DNA of 64,000 nucleotides from Silene latifolia. Lineage: Eukaryota > Streptophyta > Magnoliopsida > Caryophyllales > Caryophyllaceae. The translations under genes were made by a program, and so were the position numbers. The DNA lies in the NCBI RefSeq assembly GCF_048544455.1, contig NC_133526.1, forward strand, positions 5,906,001 through 5,970,000, in the 5' to 3' direction. The notes below the pieces were generated by a model. The model was not told where the DNA came from. It made no database searches and saw nothing but the letters and a program-made list of their open reading frames with translations. Below, one piece after another: positions 13,201 through 24,585 of the stretch; the first letter of the stretch is position 1, and the number at the start of each line of letters is the position of its first letter.

Positions 13201-13537
13201 ACTGGTCGAGAAAGTTTGATAGAAGATCGAAATTTACAGTTTTTATGCCATATCATCAATTCATCACATCAATCTTTATAAAAGAATGAATGAATAAATA
13301 AAAGAATTTACTGCATTGTTTGCATATGAAGAATGAGATAAAGACACAAATCAATACTCCCTCCATCCCGTTCAATAGTTATCATTTTCCATTTATAGGC
13401 GTATCAGTCAATAGTTATCATTTTCCACTTATAGTTATCTCACATTTTTTTGGTCTTTGTGCCAAATTCAATTGATAACTATTGAGCGGGACGGGGAGAG
13501 TAGCATACAACTCAAAATATCATAACGTCTCGGCAGC

Positions 13538-13586
<49 letters not shown>

Positions 13587-14010
13587 GATGTACGCGGCTC
13601 TACCCTAGTGCTAACAACACAAAGAGGTCATTTCTGGATGATTCGAGATGAAAATTGCGTCTAGAACTGCATCAAATGATCGATACTTCACAATAAAAAG
13701 AAGCGCAACCATTTTACAGCATCAAAAGAAAGCATAAATCATACAAATACTCCATCAAACAAATTTCCAGCAACAAAATGCATTTAAAACCCAAGAATCA
13801 TTTTATGGTTGATTCCATAAGTAAGAAGATGTAAAAGTTCGAATCTTTTTGTATTAAAAACATTACATATCATGAATATATGACTTCAAAATTAAATAGA
13901 TAAGAAACCCAGAAATAATTTCAAGAAGAAACCAAATTTAAGCAATAAACATAGAGTATGAATCTATATTTAGCAGAAATTAGTAAGAAGAAGAGTAAAG
14001 GGTACCTCAT
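9133..14010 (-). CDS. P23-2: Co-chaperone p23-2 (CS-domain Hsp90 co-chaperone), 150 aa, six exons
   Basis: Exons on the minus strand are 14010-14006, 13023-12843, 12187-12028, 10530-10499, 10412-10373 and 9167-9133. All junctions are GT/AG, phases match, and the stop is a TGA at 9135-9133. The product opens [20 protein letters not shown], the start of a CS (p23-like) domain that fills about residues 2-110. The [19 protein letters not shown] block is the conserved p23 signature. An acidic tail, [19 protein letters not shown], ends the protein, as I recall for Arabidopsis p23-2. p23 binds the ATP-closed Hsp90 dimer in cytosol and nucleus and slows ATP turnover. The first coding exon is only five bases (ATGAG), which makes the gene easy to mis-annotate. 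Introns carry a Stowaway MITE, a (CAA)n tract, a long-inverted-repeat MITE and an RTE-type copy. A complete Tat element begins 504 bp upstream of the ATG. Confidence 0.93.
9299..9685 (-). mobile_element. RTE-type LINE 3' fragment or Au-SINE-like retroposon, copy 2
   Basis: It is similar to the copy at 5476-5884 throughout, with the same GGGGTCGGCTGACATGAATC core (plus strand) and (CAA)n/(TTG)n tail. It lies in the last intron of the p23-2 gene. Weak flank similarity (actaagta / actaaata) may be an old target duplication. Confidence 0.65.
9892..10185. mobile_element. Long-TIR MITE, probably Mutator-like
   Basis: The left end GGGTTTTTCTACGTGGTACC and the inverse of the right end are similar for about 80 bp, both containing TTCGAATTCTACGTG. 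T-rich nine-base flanks (ttttttttt / tcttttttt) could be a target duplication but are low complexity. It lies in the last intron of the p23-2 gene. Confidence 0.55.
10215..10256 (+). repeat. Poly(A) tract of about 42 bases
   Basis: An uninterrupted A run lies in the last p23-2 intron. It may be the tail of a decayed retroposon, but no flanking duplication was seen. Confidence 0.8.
13357..13500. mobile_element. Stowaway-like MITE (Tc1/Mariner)
   Basis: The left end CTCCCTCCATCCCGTTCAAT and the inverse of the right end (CTCTCCCCGTCCCGCTCAAT) match. TA dinucleotides flank both sides (13355-13356, 13501-13502). It lies in the first intron of p23-2. Confidence 0.85.
13535..13586. repeat. (CAA)n microsatellite, possible SINE tail relic
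   Basis: About 17 CAA units are followed by sequence resembling the CAA-linked SINE-like repeats seen near 26650 and 32052. It lies in the first intron of p23-2. Confidence 0.75.
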
Positions 14011-14513
14011 ATTGATTGTAATTTGTTGAATTGGGGTGAAATTGAGATCGATGAATTTGGGGGTTTTAGGGGCACTAGTGGGTTTAACTCCGGAGTAATT
14101 GGATTAATCAGTCAACTCACCAAAGTCTCTCTTACCTTTCAACTTTTCACTAACTTTTATTATTTTTATATTACTCGGACTCATCTCAGAGTCCCAAACT
14201 TACCTCAGACCCCTATATTATCAGTCAGACTCAGCCGAAATCCTACTTTTTCATTTCACTTCTTTTTTAACAAACTAAAAAAAACAAAAAAAAAATGATG
14301 AAATCCACTCATTGGATAATTTCCTTTGAAAGTGGGATCAAGACTCACCCAAAGTCTTAAGACTTGACAAAATCTTGTCTCAAAACTATCAGTAATCTTA
14401 CCTAAGGTAAAATAAATTATAGAACAAGACAGTCTCACAGCATCAAATTTATGAGACGGTTCATTTTTTTTGGTTTAAAGTTTATACTATGAATCCATTT
14501 TGTTTATAGGTGG

Positions 14514-15103
14514 TGTTCCGGGTGTAATTCCGGAGCAGGATTATGACCACTTAAGCTTGTAGAATGACGTCGTTGCTTGTCTCTTCCTTTCGCTCTCTCC
14601 TGTAAAGATGAACAAACTGAGGGCTCGGCTTGGTACCGAGCGTACTCACTCCGACGCTCAAGTCAGTAAACTTAAAGAGATAAGTTGTGTGTTAGCTTGG
14701 CAAAGTATATTGTAGAGAGATAAGGGAGTTTTATACCAGATTAAGGTGATTTTCGGATAATCTTTGGATCCTTTTCTCAATGAGAGAAGTGGAGTATTTA
14801 TAAACTTTCACCTTTTGTCGCGTAGTGGCCAAGTGGCCAAGTGGCTAGCAGGTGGAAAGACTGTCTTACCCTCGGCGAGGGACCCATGGCAGGCCAGCTG
14901 GGCTGGTTGACTCCATGCCGAGGGGACTTGGATGTGAGTACGCGGATATGCCTCTCGGCCGGCTAGTTGCCGAGACCGAGACCCAGTGACAGCCGACAGG
15001 CTATGTCGGTTAGGCTTTGTCTAATACGTTGACTTGCTGTCTTTTGGCTTTGACCTTGCTCAATGTGTTGACTCGGTCAGCGGGTGCAGAATATCCCCCA
15101 TCA
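14514..15103 (-). repeat. 3' LTR of the Tat element
   Basis: It is bounded by TG and CA on the plus strand (TGTTCCGGGTG to CCCCATCA). Its partner is at 24586-25173. It abuts the polypurine tract at 15104-15116. Confidence 0.93.
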
Positions 15104-15501
15104 ATTTGCCCCCAGCGTAGTCTATGTCGTGGTATGGACATTCGATGAGTGTTGAGCGTATTCTGCGCATGTTGAACTTCTTCCTCGGCTTGGTTACGTT
15201 GGGCCGTACCATATCCCCCTCCACATGGTTGTGTAATGGACATCCAATGTGGAAAAGAAAATGGCGCTGGCCGAGACCAAGGTTGAGGATGCCGTGTGCT
15301 TTTGATTGCCCCCGGCCGGTGCTGCCAAGCTTGGTTGATCAGCTGGCCGTTGGCAAGTAGATACCAAGGAGCGTGTCGAAGAAGATTTGTCACTGTGTGT
15401 CGATTGACATTCCGTGGCTGCATGCTCGACACGTGGCCTGGTGCTGATTGGTGGACGCTTCATGGGCTTTGCTCCGATTGGTCCACTGAATGGGCTTTGC
15501 T

Positions 15502-15510
15502 CTATAAATA
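15502..15510 (+). promoter_or_regulatory. TATA box of the antisense gene in the Tat element
   Basis: CTATAAATA lies about 180 bp upstream of the antisense ATG at 15691 and 400 bp inside the LTR boundary. It is placed as expected for a plant RNA polymerase II core promoter on the plus strand. It suggests the antisense gene has its own promoter and does not depend on the LTR. Confidence 0.55.
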
Positions 15511-15690
15511 GAGCAGTTAGCCCCTCATTTTGGCCATCAAACTTCATTTTATCAAAAAATTTCCTCTCTCTAGTTTTTTTCGAAGAAACTTCTCTCTAGT
15601 TTTCGAAGCGTTACTCGGCGTAACACTTTCTTCAAGGTAAACAAACACATTCTTCCCCACCTTTTTACTTGTTAATTAACTATTGTCACC

Positions 15691-18176
15691 ATGTCTGCTG
15701 CTGATGCTCTTCCTAGTACCTCTACTCCGGGGGGTGAACCGTCGCATCCTGATAAACAGGAGCCACTGGTTGTCACCCCGATAGGGTTCGGGGGGCGGTT
15801 GTCGCCTTCTCCTGAAATTGATGAGAAATTTTTGGAGGGTATTGATGATGATGATGAGGAAAGGACCCATTCTGACGTAGAGAGGCCGCATTATTCGTGG
15901 CACGGCGAAGCCTGCTCGATCAATCCTTATCGTGTTTGGACGAACAAGTTCGCTAGTTGTTCCGGGCCTGATCTTTTTGAAGACCATTACTCCTTCGGCA
16001 GGGGGTATAGAATCATTGTCCCTGAGGGTGATCAGGCAGTCTGTTGCCCTCCCGAAGGCTGTATCGGCGTGTACATCAGACATCTGGAGTATGGGCTCCG
16101 ATTTCCTCTTAATGAACACGTCGCCGCCATAATCAAAGTCATGAATGTCGTCGTGGTACAACTGCATCCGTTGGCCATTAGGACTATTATTGGCTTTGTA
16201 TGGTTATGTCTTTTTAAAGGGGAGGCCCCAACGGTGAACCTCTTCCGCCGGCTCCACCATCTTCGGCAGACTACCCTAGGCGGCTCGGGGTGGTACGATC
16301 TGACCGAGCCGGGTTACGTCACCGTCTCCAAGCTGACATCTTGCAAGGACTGGAAGGGGCGGTGGGTATATGTTGAGGTTCCGGAGGACTATCCACTGCC
16401 CCGGTCCTTCCAGAGCCGCGTCAATTTGCGGTGTGAGAGTCAGGGGGAGCATGATAGATATGTCTCCCGGAATAAGATTAAGATGGACGCCAAGAAGGTC
16501 TATCTTAAGGAGGACGAAGTGCGGGCAATGAGCCTGTTCGAGGCTGAGGGGGATGGCACGCCGAAGGGATGGATGCCTCCGACGCATATCGTCCTTCAAG
16601 ACGAGCCACTCTGTCACGTCGGCCTCATACCGGCCCTCGGCCAGGGTGAGTGGGGTCGGTGTGAGGCCCACCCTTGCTTTTATGCTTCTGTATTTGAGCC
16701 TTGGTTTATTTCTTTTGCTTAACTGTTGATTTTGTTTCTTGCAGATCGATTTGGCCGTGATCTCCCCGTCTCCATCCTAAACAAGTTGGGGCTTGACCAG
16801 GACGGGAGAGTTGTTGAGCTGCATCCTAAGGCCGCGCCACGTGATCGCAGACCGGCCCGTCACGAACTTATGGACCAGGCGTTGAAGGCAATGGATGTGG
16901 CGGCGGCTCAAGCGGAGATTGGTGGTAACGTGCCGCGCCGGAGACCAAAAACAACGTCTACGGCGGCTACGACGTCAACTCCCACTCAATCTTCAGTCCC
17001 CGCAGTCCAAAAGGAGACGGTGGTCGTCAATGTTGACGAAGACGTCACCGTTCTGGATGGTCCTCCTCCTTCAAATAAGAGGAAGGAAGCAACGCCTGCT
17101 GCTGCTGTTACCGAGGCGGGGAAAGAAAAGGGGTCAGCCGACCCTCTGCCCAAGAAGGCTAGGACCGGTACGGATCTAACCCACGGCTCGGATTTAGCGG
17201 TTCCTTAGGCATTCCCGATGACAGCTTTCGATATGTCGATGAATGTTGACATAGATGCTTTGTCCGGATTTTTGTAGATCGGCCCGTCGCCACCGTTGTT
17301 CTCACCGAACGGCAATTGGAGAAGCAGCCTGTGCAGACGGGCGATAAAAATGTCACCGTCGACTCCTCATCCCAGAAGGTTTCCCCCGTTCAGCTCAGGG
17401 CGGAAGGCATGAGGTTGGCCAAGAGGCTGGTGAAGTGGGCTGAACTAGCCGGCGCTCATATTATTGAGCAAGAAAAGCTCATGGCTCAAGCAGCTCCTGC
17501 GCTCGAACGGCTTAGGCTTGAGCTTGCCGCTTTCAAGAAGGAGGCCGAGAGGACGAAGAAGGACTTCCAGACCGCCATGAAGGACTTCCTCGCTGAGCGA
17601 AAGCTTAAGGAGGAAGCTGAGAAGCTGGTCCTGGCCGAGAGGGCCAAGATTGAGTCTGCCCTGTCTGACGTCGCCAAGCTGCGGGAGGAGAAAGACAAAT
17701 TTGAAGGCGGCTATAAGACCATGGTTGAGCAGAGGGATAGATAGAAGTCCCTGCACTCGGCCGAGGCGAAGGAGCACAAGGGCACAAAGGCTATCCTTAC
17801 TCAGAGGGAGAAGGATATTGAGGTGCTTAAAACCGTCATCATCCCTGACATGTGTGCCCGGTACCGGGACCAAGCTGAAGATGCTACCAGGGATGCGATC
17901 AAAGAGCTCCTTCCAGAAGGCATCTTCCCGTGGCAAGATTTTGACCGGCTTCTGGATGAGAAGGCGGCTGCTGCGGAGCCCAAGGTCGCGGACAAGGCGA
18001 AGGCGGCGAAGGCCGCTTAGGAGGCTGCGGAGAAGGCGGCCCGGGATGCTAAGGTGAAGGAGGCCAGAGAGGAGGCTGAGAGGGCAAAGGCAAGTGAAGC
18101 TGCCAAGCTTTCCTCTGGGCCGCCCACCGTTGGTGATGCTGCTACTGCTGCCGGTGGCGAGCAGCAACAAGCATAG
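15691..18176 (+). pseudogene. Antisense gene of the Tat element: putative gypsy-type transposon protein with a C-terminal coiled coil
   Basis: This frame runs opposite to gag-pol in the spacer between integrase and the 3' LTR. The first part (15691 to about 16645, start MSAADALPSTSTPGGE) is an acidic N-terminus followed by a globular region with HLEYGLRFPLNEHVAAII and YWL/W-rich blocks. I assign it to the plant 'putative gypsy type transposon' family, which was named from such antisense frames. A GTGAGT to TTTCTTGCAG gap of about 100 bp (about 16646-16744) looks like a real intron. Downstream are a low-complexity Ser/Thr/Pro region and a long Lys/Glu/Ala-rich coiled coil (about 17400-18150). 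A TATA box lies upstream. Its role is unknown; antisense frames are known in Grande-like Tat elements. It is a relic with a few breaks. Confidence 0.75.
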
Positions 18177-18399
18177 GGAGACGGGCGGTCGTCACCAGAT
18201 TCACCCGGCCCTTCAGATAGTTTCAGCTGTTCGGGGGCCAACTATTGAGCCTTTCCTCTCTGCCATCCTTTTGGCGCTTCAAGTCTTTTTGTCTGTAATC
18301 TTTTGTTGTTCCTTTTTTTGTTAAACTTTGGTAGGTTGTATTTAGGCTATCCCTATGGGGACGGCCGTCGACTTTGTTTTGCCCCACCTGTAAACATTT

Positions 18400-18960
18400 T
18401 TAATAAAGTTTGTTTATTTGCCTTCGGTTTGGCCGAGGCTTTGATCTCATTCTCTATTGAGTTGTCTTCTTACGTTTTTAACATATTGAGCGCTTTTTCG
18501 TTTTTACCTTCGGCCTGGCCGAGGCAGTTAGATTGCGTATCTCAACTGTACTTAAACGTTTTTTAAACATGTTGGCATGTCGGTCGCTTCCTCCTCCACT
18601 CCCGGTCTTAGCCGAGGCGGTCAGATTTGCGCTTCTCAACTAACATTTGTGAACATGTTAGCGTATCGGTCGTTTCCCCGTCACTCCCGGCTTTGGCCGA
18701 GGCAATCGAGGTTACGGCTCGACAGCGTTCGTATCTATAGACATATTGATCGCTTCCTCTGCCACTCCCGGATTGGCCGGAGTAGTCATATTTGCGTCCT
18801 CAACTGTACTTATACGTTCTTAAGCATGTTGGTCGCTTTCGCGAGTATCAACTGCATTTGTAGTGACTGCCCGGCTGGCGTCTACTAAGCATGTTGGTCG
18901 CTTTCGAGTATCAATCGCCATTGTAGTGGATCGCCCGGCTTTGGCCGTGGCGTCTACCTT
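18400..18960 (+). repeat. Array of short repeats containing TTGGCCGAGGC, about 85 bp apart
   Basis: Variants of CCCGGCTTTGGCCGAGGC recur near 18424, 18509, 18600, 18690, 18768 and 18930. They are separated by similar text including TCAACTGTACTTA and CATGTTGGTCG. The array lies between the end of the antisense gene and the integrase end, in the Tat spacer. Tandem arrays in this spacer are known in Tat/Ogre elements. Confidence 0.6.
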
Positions 18961-19136
18961 GGTACGACTACGGAGGGAACTCTTCATTTTGATGGAAAAC
19001 TTGGATCACTCTTCATTAGATATAATCACGCGTTGGGGTGCCCAAAACGGTCTCGGACACCTCCGCCGCTATATGAAATATTTTCTAAGGTTGTCTGTGT
19101 TCCGGGCTCATTAGAGGCACTCCTCCATGTCTGTCG

Positions 19137-20376
19137 TCACCGGTATGTCCCCGACCTCATTTCTTCAACTACCCTGTAGGGTCCTTCCCAGTTGGCCGTC
19201 ATTTTACCATGGATGTTTCCTTTATTGGTTGCGGCCGACTTTCTTAGGACTAGATCTCCTACTCTTAAGTCCTTTTTGTGGACCCTACGGTTGTATGCTC
19301 TTCTCATTCGGTTTTGATAGACTGCCAAGTTGAGCCGTGCCGTGTCTCGACTTTCTTCGACCAGTGTCTAGGGAGGCTCTCGGGCCTTCCTCATTTTCGA
19401 TTGGGTCAAAGGTTTGCGTTACGAATGTTGGCACCGCGCTTCAATTAGCGGGACGGCCTCGGATCCATAGACTAGGTGGAATGGATCGTACCGTTGCTTC
19501 TTTTTCCGTGGTTCGAAGTGACCACGGGGACGCGGGTAGTTCATCAGCCCATCTTCCTTTTAGATCTTCAACCTTCTTTTTCAACCCGTTCGCATTGTTT
19601 TATTAGCTGCCTCCTTTGCCGTTGCTCTGAGGGTGGCAGACGGAGGAGTATGCGAATTTGATACCGAGCTCTTCCAGCCAATTCATCACCATGTCGCTCC
19701 AAAACTCTCGGCCGTGGCTAAATACCATGACTTGGGGTAACCCAAAACGAGTTATGATGTTCTCCCAAATCACCTTTCTTACGGCCGCCGTGATCTTGGT
19801 AGGTACCGCGACAGCCTCGACCCATTTGGTGAAGTAGTCAACGGCGACGATCAGGTACTTCCTTCCTCCGGAGGCCGTCGGAAATGGTCCTAGTAAATCC
19901 ATCCCCCATTGTGCAAATGGTAGGGGACTAAGTACCGGTTGCAGGTCTCGGGAAGGTGCATGTATTACCGGAGCATGCATCTGACAATTCTTGCACTTCT
20001 TGGTCTTTGCTCTGGAATCTTTCAACATGGTAGGCCAGAAGTAGCCGGCTCGGAGAGCTTTGTGGGCTAGCGTTCTCGCCCCCATGTGATGTCCACAGAT
20101 GCCTTCGTGAATCTCTGTCAGTATAAGCTCCGCGTCGGCTGGGCCGACACATTTAAAGAGTGGTCTTATCACGGACCTTCTGTATAATTCTCCTTCGAAC
20201 ACCAAGTACCTTGCGGCGATCCTTCTTATCTTCTGAGAGAGACTGCGGTCCTCCGGTAACTTTTTTGTAAGCTTGTATTTCATTATCGGAGTCATCCACG
20301 TCGTCTCGGCTTCGATGTCGCCCACCATGCCGACGGTCTCAGTGATGCTTTTAGCATTCCTGATATCCACCAGCAC
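19137..20376 (-). pseudogene. Integrase region of the Tat element (relic)
   Basis: Minus-strand frames contain the zinc-binding HHCC block (GHHMGARTLAHKAL, then CKNCQMHAP) and the start of the DDE catalytic core (VDYFTKWVEAV). A C-terminal part reads RVGDLVLRKSAATNKG. It follows the RNase H region and ends before the repeat array. It is broken. Confidence 0.88.
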
Positions 20377-20457
20377 GGTTCGACTGACATTCTTGATGCT
20401 TGAACTGGCAAGTTTTGAGAGAGCGTCGGCTCGGTTGTTCTCAGACCTTGGGATGCA

Positions 20458-22532
20458 CTATATTTGGAAAGACTTGAATTTTGAGGTGTCGGCTTTCACC
20501 CTCTCTAGATACCTTACCATCCCATCGTCTCGAGCCTCATACTCCCCTCGGATTTGATTAGTCACTAAGAGCGAGTCTGTCTTCAACACAATGTGTTCCG
20601 CCCCGACAGCTCTAGCTAACTCGACTCCAGTTATCACCGCCTCATATTCGGATTCGTTATTTGAGGCCGAGAAGTTAAACTTCAAGGCGTACTCAAACTC
20701 GTCTCCGTTAGGGCTGGTGATAAGGATGCCGGCTCCTGAGTTGTTCGCCGTGGAGGACCCGTCGGTATACACTTCCCACACGCCGGGTTGTGATTCTTCT
20801 TGATATGTGCACTCGGCCAGGAAGTCTGCAAGTGCTTGCCCCTTTATCGAAGGTCTCGACTTGTACTGAATGCCAAAGCCGGAGAGCTCCACTGCCCATT
20901 TGATAAGTCTGCCGGATTTTTCGAATTTTTCTAACGCTTTCTCCAATGGCTGGTCGGTTAAGACCGTCACGCGTCGAAGTAGGGTTTCAGTTTCCTTGCG
21001 GCAACGACGACGGCGAGGGCTGCCTTTTCGATTAGTGGGTAATTTCTTTCGGCGGCCAGCAGTGTATGGCTGATAAAGTAAATTGGGTGTTCTTTGCTTA
21101 TTTTCTTCCCCGACGATTACGATGCATCGACCGTGGCCGAGGTAATCGCTAAGTATAGATATAGCGTCTCCCCCAGCGTCGGCCTGGACAGGGTCGGTAG
21201 TATCAGAAGGTGAGCTTTCAGTTGCCTGAAAGCTATGCTCTGTTCCTCCCCCCATCTAAAGTCTTTATTCCCTTTCAGCACTTTAAAGAAAGGAGTGCTC
21301 TTGTCGGCCGACCGAGAGATGAAGCGGGCGAGAGCCGCCATCCTTCCGGTCAACATCATAACCTCTTTTCGATTTCTCGGCTCCGGTAGGTCTAGTATTG
21401 CTTGGACTTTCTCGGATTGGCATCAATTCCCCCGCGCCGACAAGCACGCCGAGGAATTTGCCACCGGTTCTCGGTTGCATTTCATTGGGTTAAGCTTCAT
21501 CTTAAATTTCCTTATTAAACAAAATGTTTCGCTCAAATCGGCCAAGTGCTCGCTGTCAGACTTGCTTTTTACAATAGCATCGTCGACGTAAGCCTCGATG
21601 TTTCGCCCTTTTTGATCTTGAAACACTTTGTCCACTAACCTAGTGTAAGTTGCGCCAGCGTTCTTCAAACCGAACGGCATCATTTTATATATGTATGTGC
21701 CGTTACCAGTGATGAATGCGCACTTAGGCATGTCTTATTCGGCCATGAACACCTGATGATATCCTGAGAAGGCGTCTAGCAGGCTTAGCATAGTGTAGCC
21801 TGCCGTTGCGTCAATTAAACTATCTATTCGAGGCAAGGGATAGCAATCTTTAGGGCACGCTTTATTAAGATTGGTAAAATCTACACACATCCTCCACGCC
21901 CCTGATGACTTCCTCACCATTACAAGATTTGTTAGCCACTCAGGGTAAGTACAAGGCATGATAAAGTCCGCCGCTAATAGTTTGTCTACTTCAACTTTGA
22001 TGGCCTCATCCTTCTCGGCCGAGGAGTTCCTCATCTTCTGCTTGACAGGGCGAGCGGTGGAGAGTACGTTCAGCTTGTGAACGATCACCTCCCGGCTCAC
22101 GCCTGACATCTCGGCGGCTGAGTATGCGAAGACATCTTTGTTCTTCCTCAGCAGGTCTAGGAGATCGGCTCTGAATTTTGGCTCCAGGCCGACACCGACA
22201 GTTACGGTGCGCCCTGGGTCAATTTCCACTTCCTCGGTCTCGGCTCCTTCGACCATGCCGACGTTGGTGTTCATCGGATCACCCTCCTGCTGTAAGGATG
22301 GGCTCTTCTCTTTCTCTGACTTCTTCGCCACTTTGAGGGATTGCATGTTGCACCCCCTGGCAGATACTTGGACATTGACTATTTCGTCTCTTTCGTCCTT
22401 TGAGACGAGCTTTGTGCTCCCCGGTCCGAGACGTACATCAATGTCGGGGCCGGATGGACATCGAGCATCGGCCTCGCTCAAAGTAACCCGGCCTATCAGA
22501 ACATTATAGGCGGACGAACCATCAATAACCAC
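20458..22532 (-). pseudogene. Reverse transcriptase and RNase H regions of the Tat element (relic)
   Basis: The RT part has the palm segments WRMCVDFTNLNKACPKD and AYVDDAIVKSKSD, the latter with the YVDD box. A first RNase H with PFFKVLKGNKDFRW follows. A second, archaeal-type RNase H has EVYTDGSSTANNSGAGIL and ASNNESEYEAVITGVELA. The double RNase H is a diagnostic feature of the Tat lineage. It is broken in several places. Confidence 0.9.
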
Positions 22533-22551
22533 GAACTCGGATAGAACATTT

Positions 22552-24490
22552 TTAGTGCGTCCGCTTGGCGAACATCACCGCAACGATTGACCCTGGGGGG
22601 CCGGCCCCCGAGATGCTGTATAGCGGGTTAGCGCAGGGGCTCAGGTCTTCAATCTTCAGGCCGAGATTAAGAAAACACTCCCTGAACATGATGTTCGTGT
22701 AGGCGCCTGTGTCAATCAGGCACCTTTTGACCAAGTGGTTGGCTATATCCAGGTGGACTACAAGCGGGTCGCTGTGCGGGGCAACGACTCCTACGTAGTC
22801 CTTCTTTCCGATGGTTATATCGGGGATTGTGGAAGCGGGGATCGCTGTTTTGGGCACAAAGTTGATGGCTTGGTATAACTCATTCAGGTGCTGTTTGTGC
22901 CCATTAGCTAACCCACCGTTCTCGTTCCCCCCGTAACAACCTGGATCACTCCCATTCGTTGGAATACTGATTTTCTATTCGCCCCGTCGGAGCTTGTTTC
23001 CGGGCCTCCAGCTACGTACTTGCTGAGGGCCCCCTTTCGGATCAGCTCTTCGATGGCGTTCCTCAGATGCCGACAGTTGTCGGTCTTATGGCCGGTCTGG
23101 CCGTGGTACTCGCAAAACTGGCTTGTGTCGCCGTCCCCCCTCGCCTTGAGGGGCCTTGCCCACTTCTTCCCTTCATTCTTGCTTAGGGTAAAGACCTCGG
23201 CTGGAGATTTGACCAGGGGGGTGAGACTACTGTACCGCTTCTGGGTGTATGGTCCCGAACTCCCCTCGGCGCTCGCCGAGTTCTGTTTCCTATTAAATCT
23301 CTCAGGCCGTGACCTATTCACGTCACGGCGACCTTCATCAATGTTGTCCCGGCGGCTCTTCCTCTCTGGGTGCCCGCTTCACCACCGGCCTACCCGGTCT
23401 TGTGATAGTCCTCCACCTTTACGGCTCGGTCGGCCATCTTTCTGGCGGTGTCTAGGTTGAGGTCCTCGCACTTGATCAGCTCGTTTTTGAACTCGCCTTT
23501 CGGGAGGCCTTTCATCAGTGCGAAGGCCGCCAGTTCGGTGTTCAGCTCACGGATCTGCTGAACTTTTGCGTCGAATCTCTTCACGTAGCTCCGGAGAGAC
23601 TCGTCCTCCCCCTGTCGGATAGTGAGGAGATCTGATGTTTCCACGACCCTTCTCTTGTTGCAAGCGTACTGGGCTATGAAATTGTCTCTTAGGTCGGCAT
23701 AACAGTATACCGAGCCATTAGATAGCCCCTTGTACCAACTCTGAGCCATCCCATGCAGGGTCGTTGGGAAGACTCGGCACAATACCTCATCAGGTTGCTC
23801 CCATACCGACATATACGACTCGAAAGCCTCGGCATGGTCGGTTGGGTCGCTATCCCCTTTGTACGATAATGGCGGCAGCTTTAGCTTAGCTTAGTCGGCA
23901 CGAGACTTCGAGGACATAGGCACCGAGGGGGCATCGACCACGTGTCGAATGACACGCGGCGATCGGCTCCTCGCAACCTTAGTCCGGCTTCTCTCCCTAC
24001 GGCGGGAAGAGCTTCTTGTTGTCCGACTTTGGAGAGTCGGACTTCTTTCATTCCTTCGGGCGGGCCTCGTTGTTGCCGCGCGACGCCGTCCTCCCGCGAG
24101 TGGGGAAGGACTTAGGTCCGCCCATCGGCACCATGGGCTCCGCCGGCGTCCTAGCATGCCCAGCTCCTTATATTGCTCCGGACAAGTTGTTCGGAGTCAC
24201 TTTATGGGCCCTGGTCACCTGTGGGTGTGCTGCCGTCACCGTCGTCATGACAGGGGTGACCGTCGTACTACCCATCAGGTCCAGGAATAGCTTGAGTTTG
24301 GCTGCATCGACCACATGTCCCATGACAGTGACTTGGCCGATAGGCAGCGGCGTTTCTGGCTCTTTTGGCATCCCATACGCCGGTTCGATGACTCGGCCGG
24401 TGGGGGACTGGCCGATTTCAGAATTAGGGAACGTGTCATCCTGGAAGAATGCAGTTCCTTCACTCATAGTTTCTTGTTGCTTTGACATCT
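22552..24490 (-). pseudogene. Gag and protease regions of the Tat element (relic)
   Basis: The gag core has the retrotransposon_gag pattern, including GMAQSWYKGLSNGSVYCYAD and LRSYVKRFDAKVQQI. A zinc knuckle (CEYHGQTGHKTDNCRHL) follows. The protease has the active-site block CLIDTGAYTNIMF. The leader to the primer-binding site is about 80-100 bp. It is broken. Confidence 0.88.
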
Positions 24491-24585
24491 TCTTAGCTTG
24501 CTGAGTGGGTTTTGTTTTTGTTTGTTTTTTTTTTTGTAAGGGAGGTGACTAGCTTTTAGTGTCTATTCTCACAGACGGCGCCAAT

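Noticed and set aside
13535-13586. Regular repeats that might suggest a CRISPR-like array
   Set aside because: It is a plain trinucleotide microsatellite without spacers, in a plant nuclear intron.
15010-15547. Several overlapping frames at the Tat 3' LTR boundary
   Set aside because: They cross the LTR end and polypurine tract, have no family resemblance, and overlap the antisense promoter.
17445-18170. 241-codon minus-strand frame
   Set aside because: It is the mirror of the coiled-coil coding sequence of the antisense gene. Leu/Arg-rich composition is typical of such shadows.
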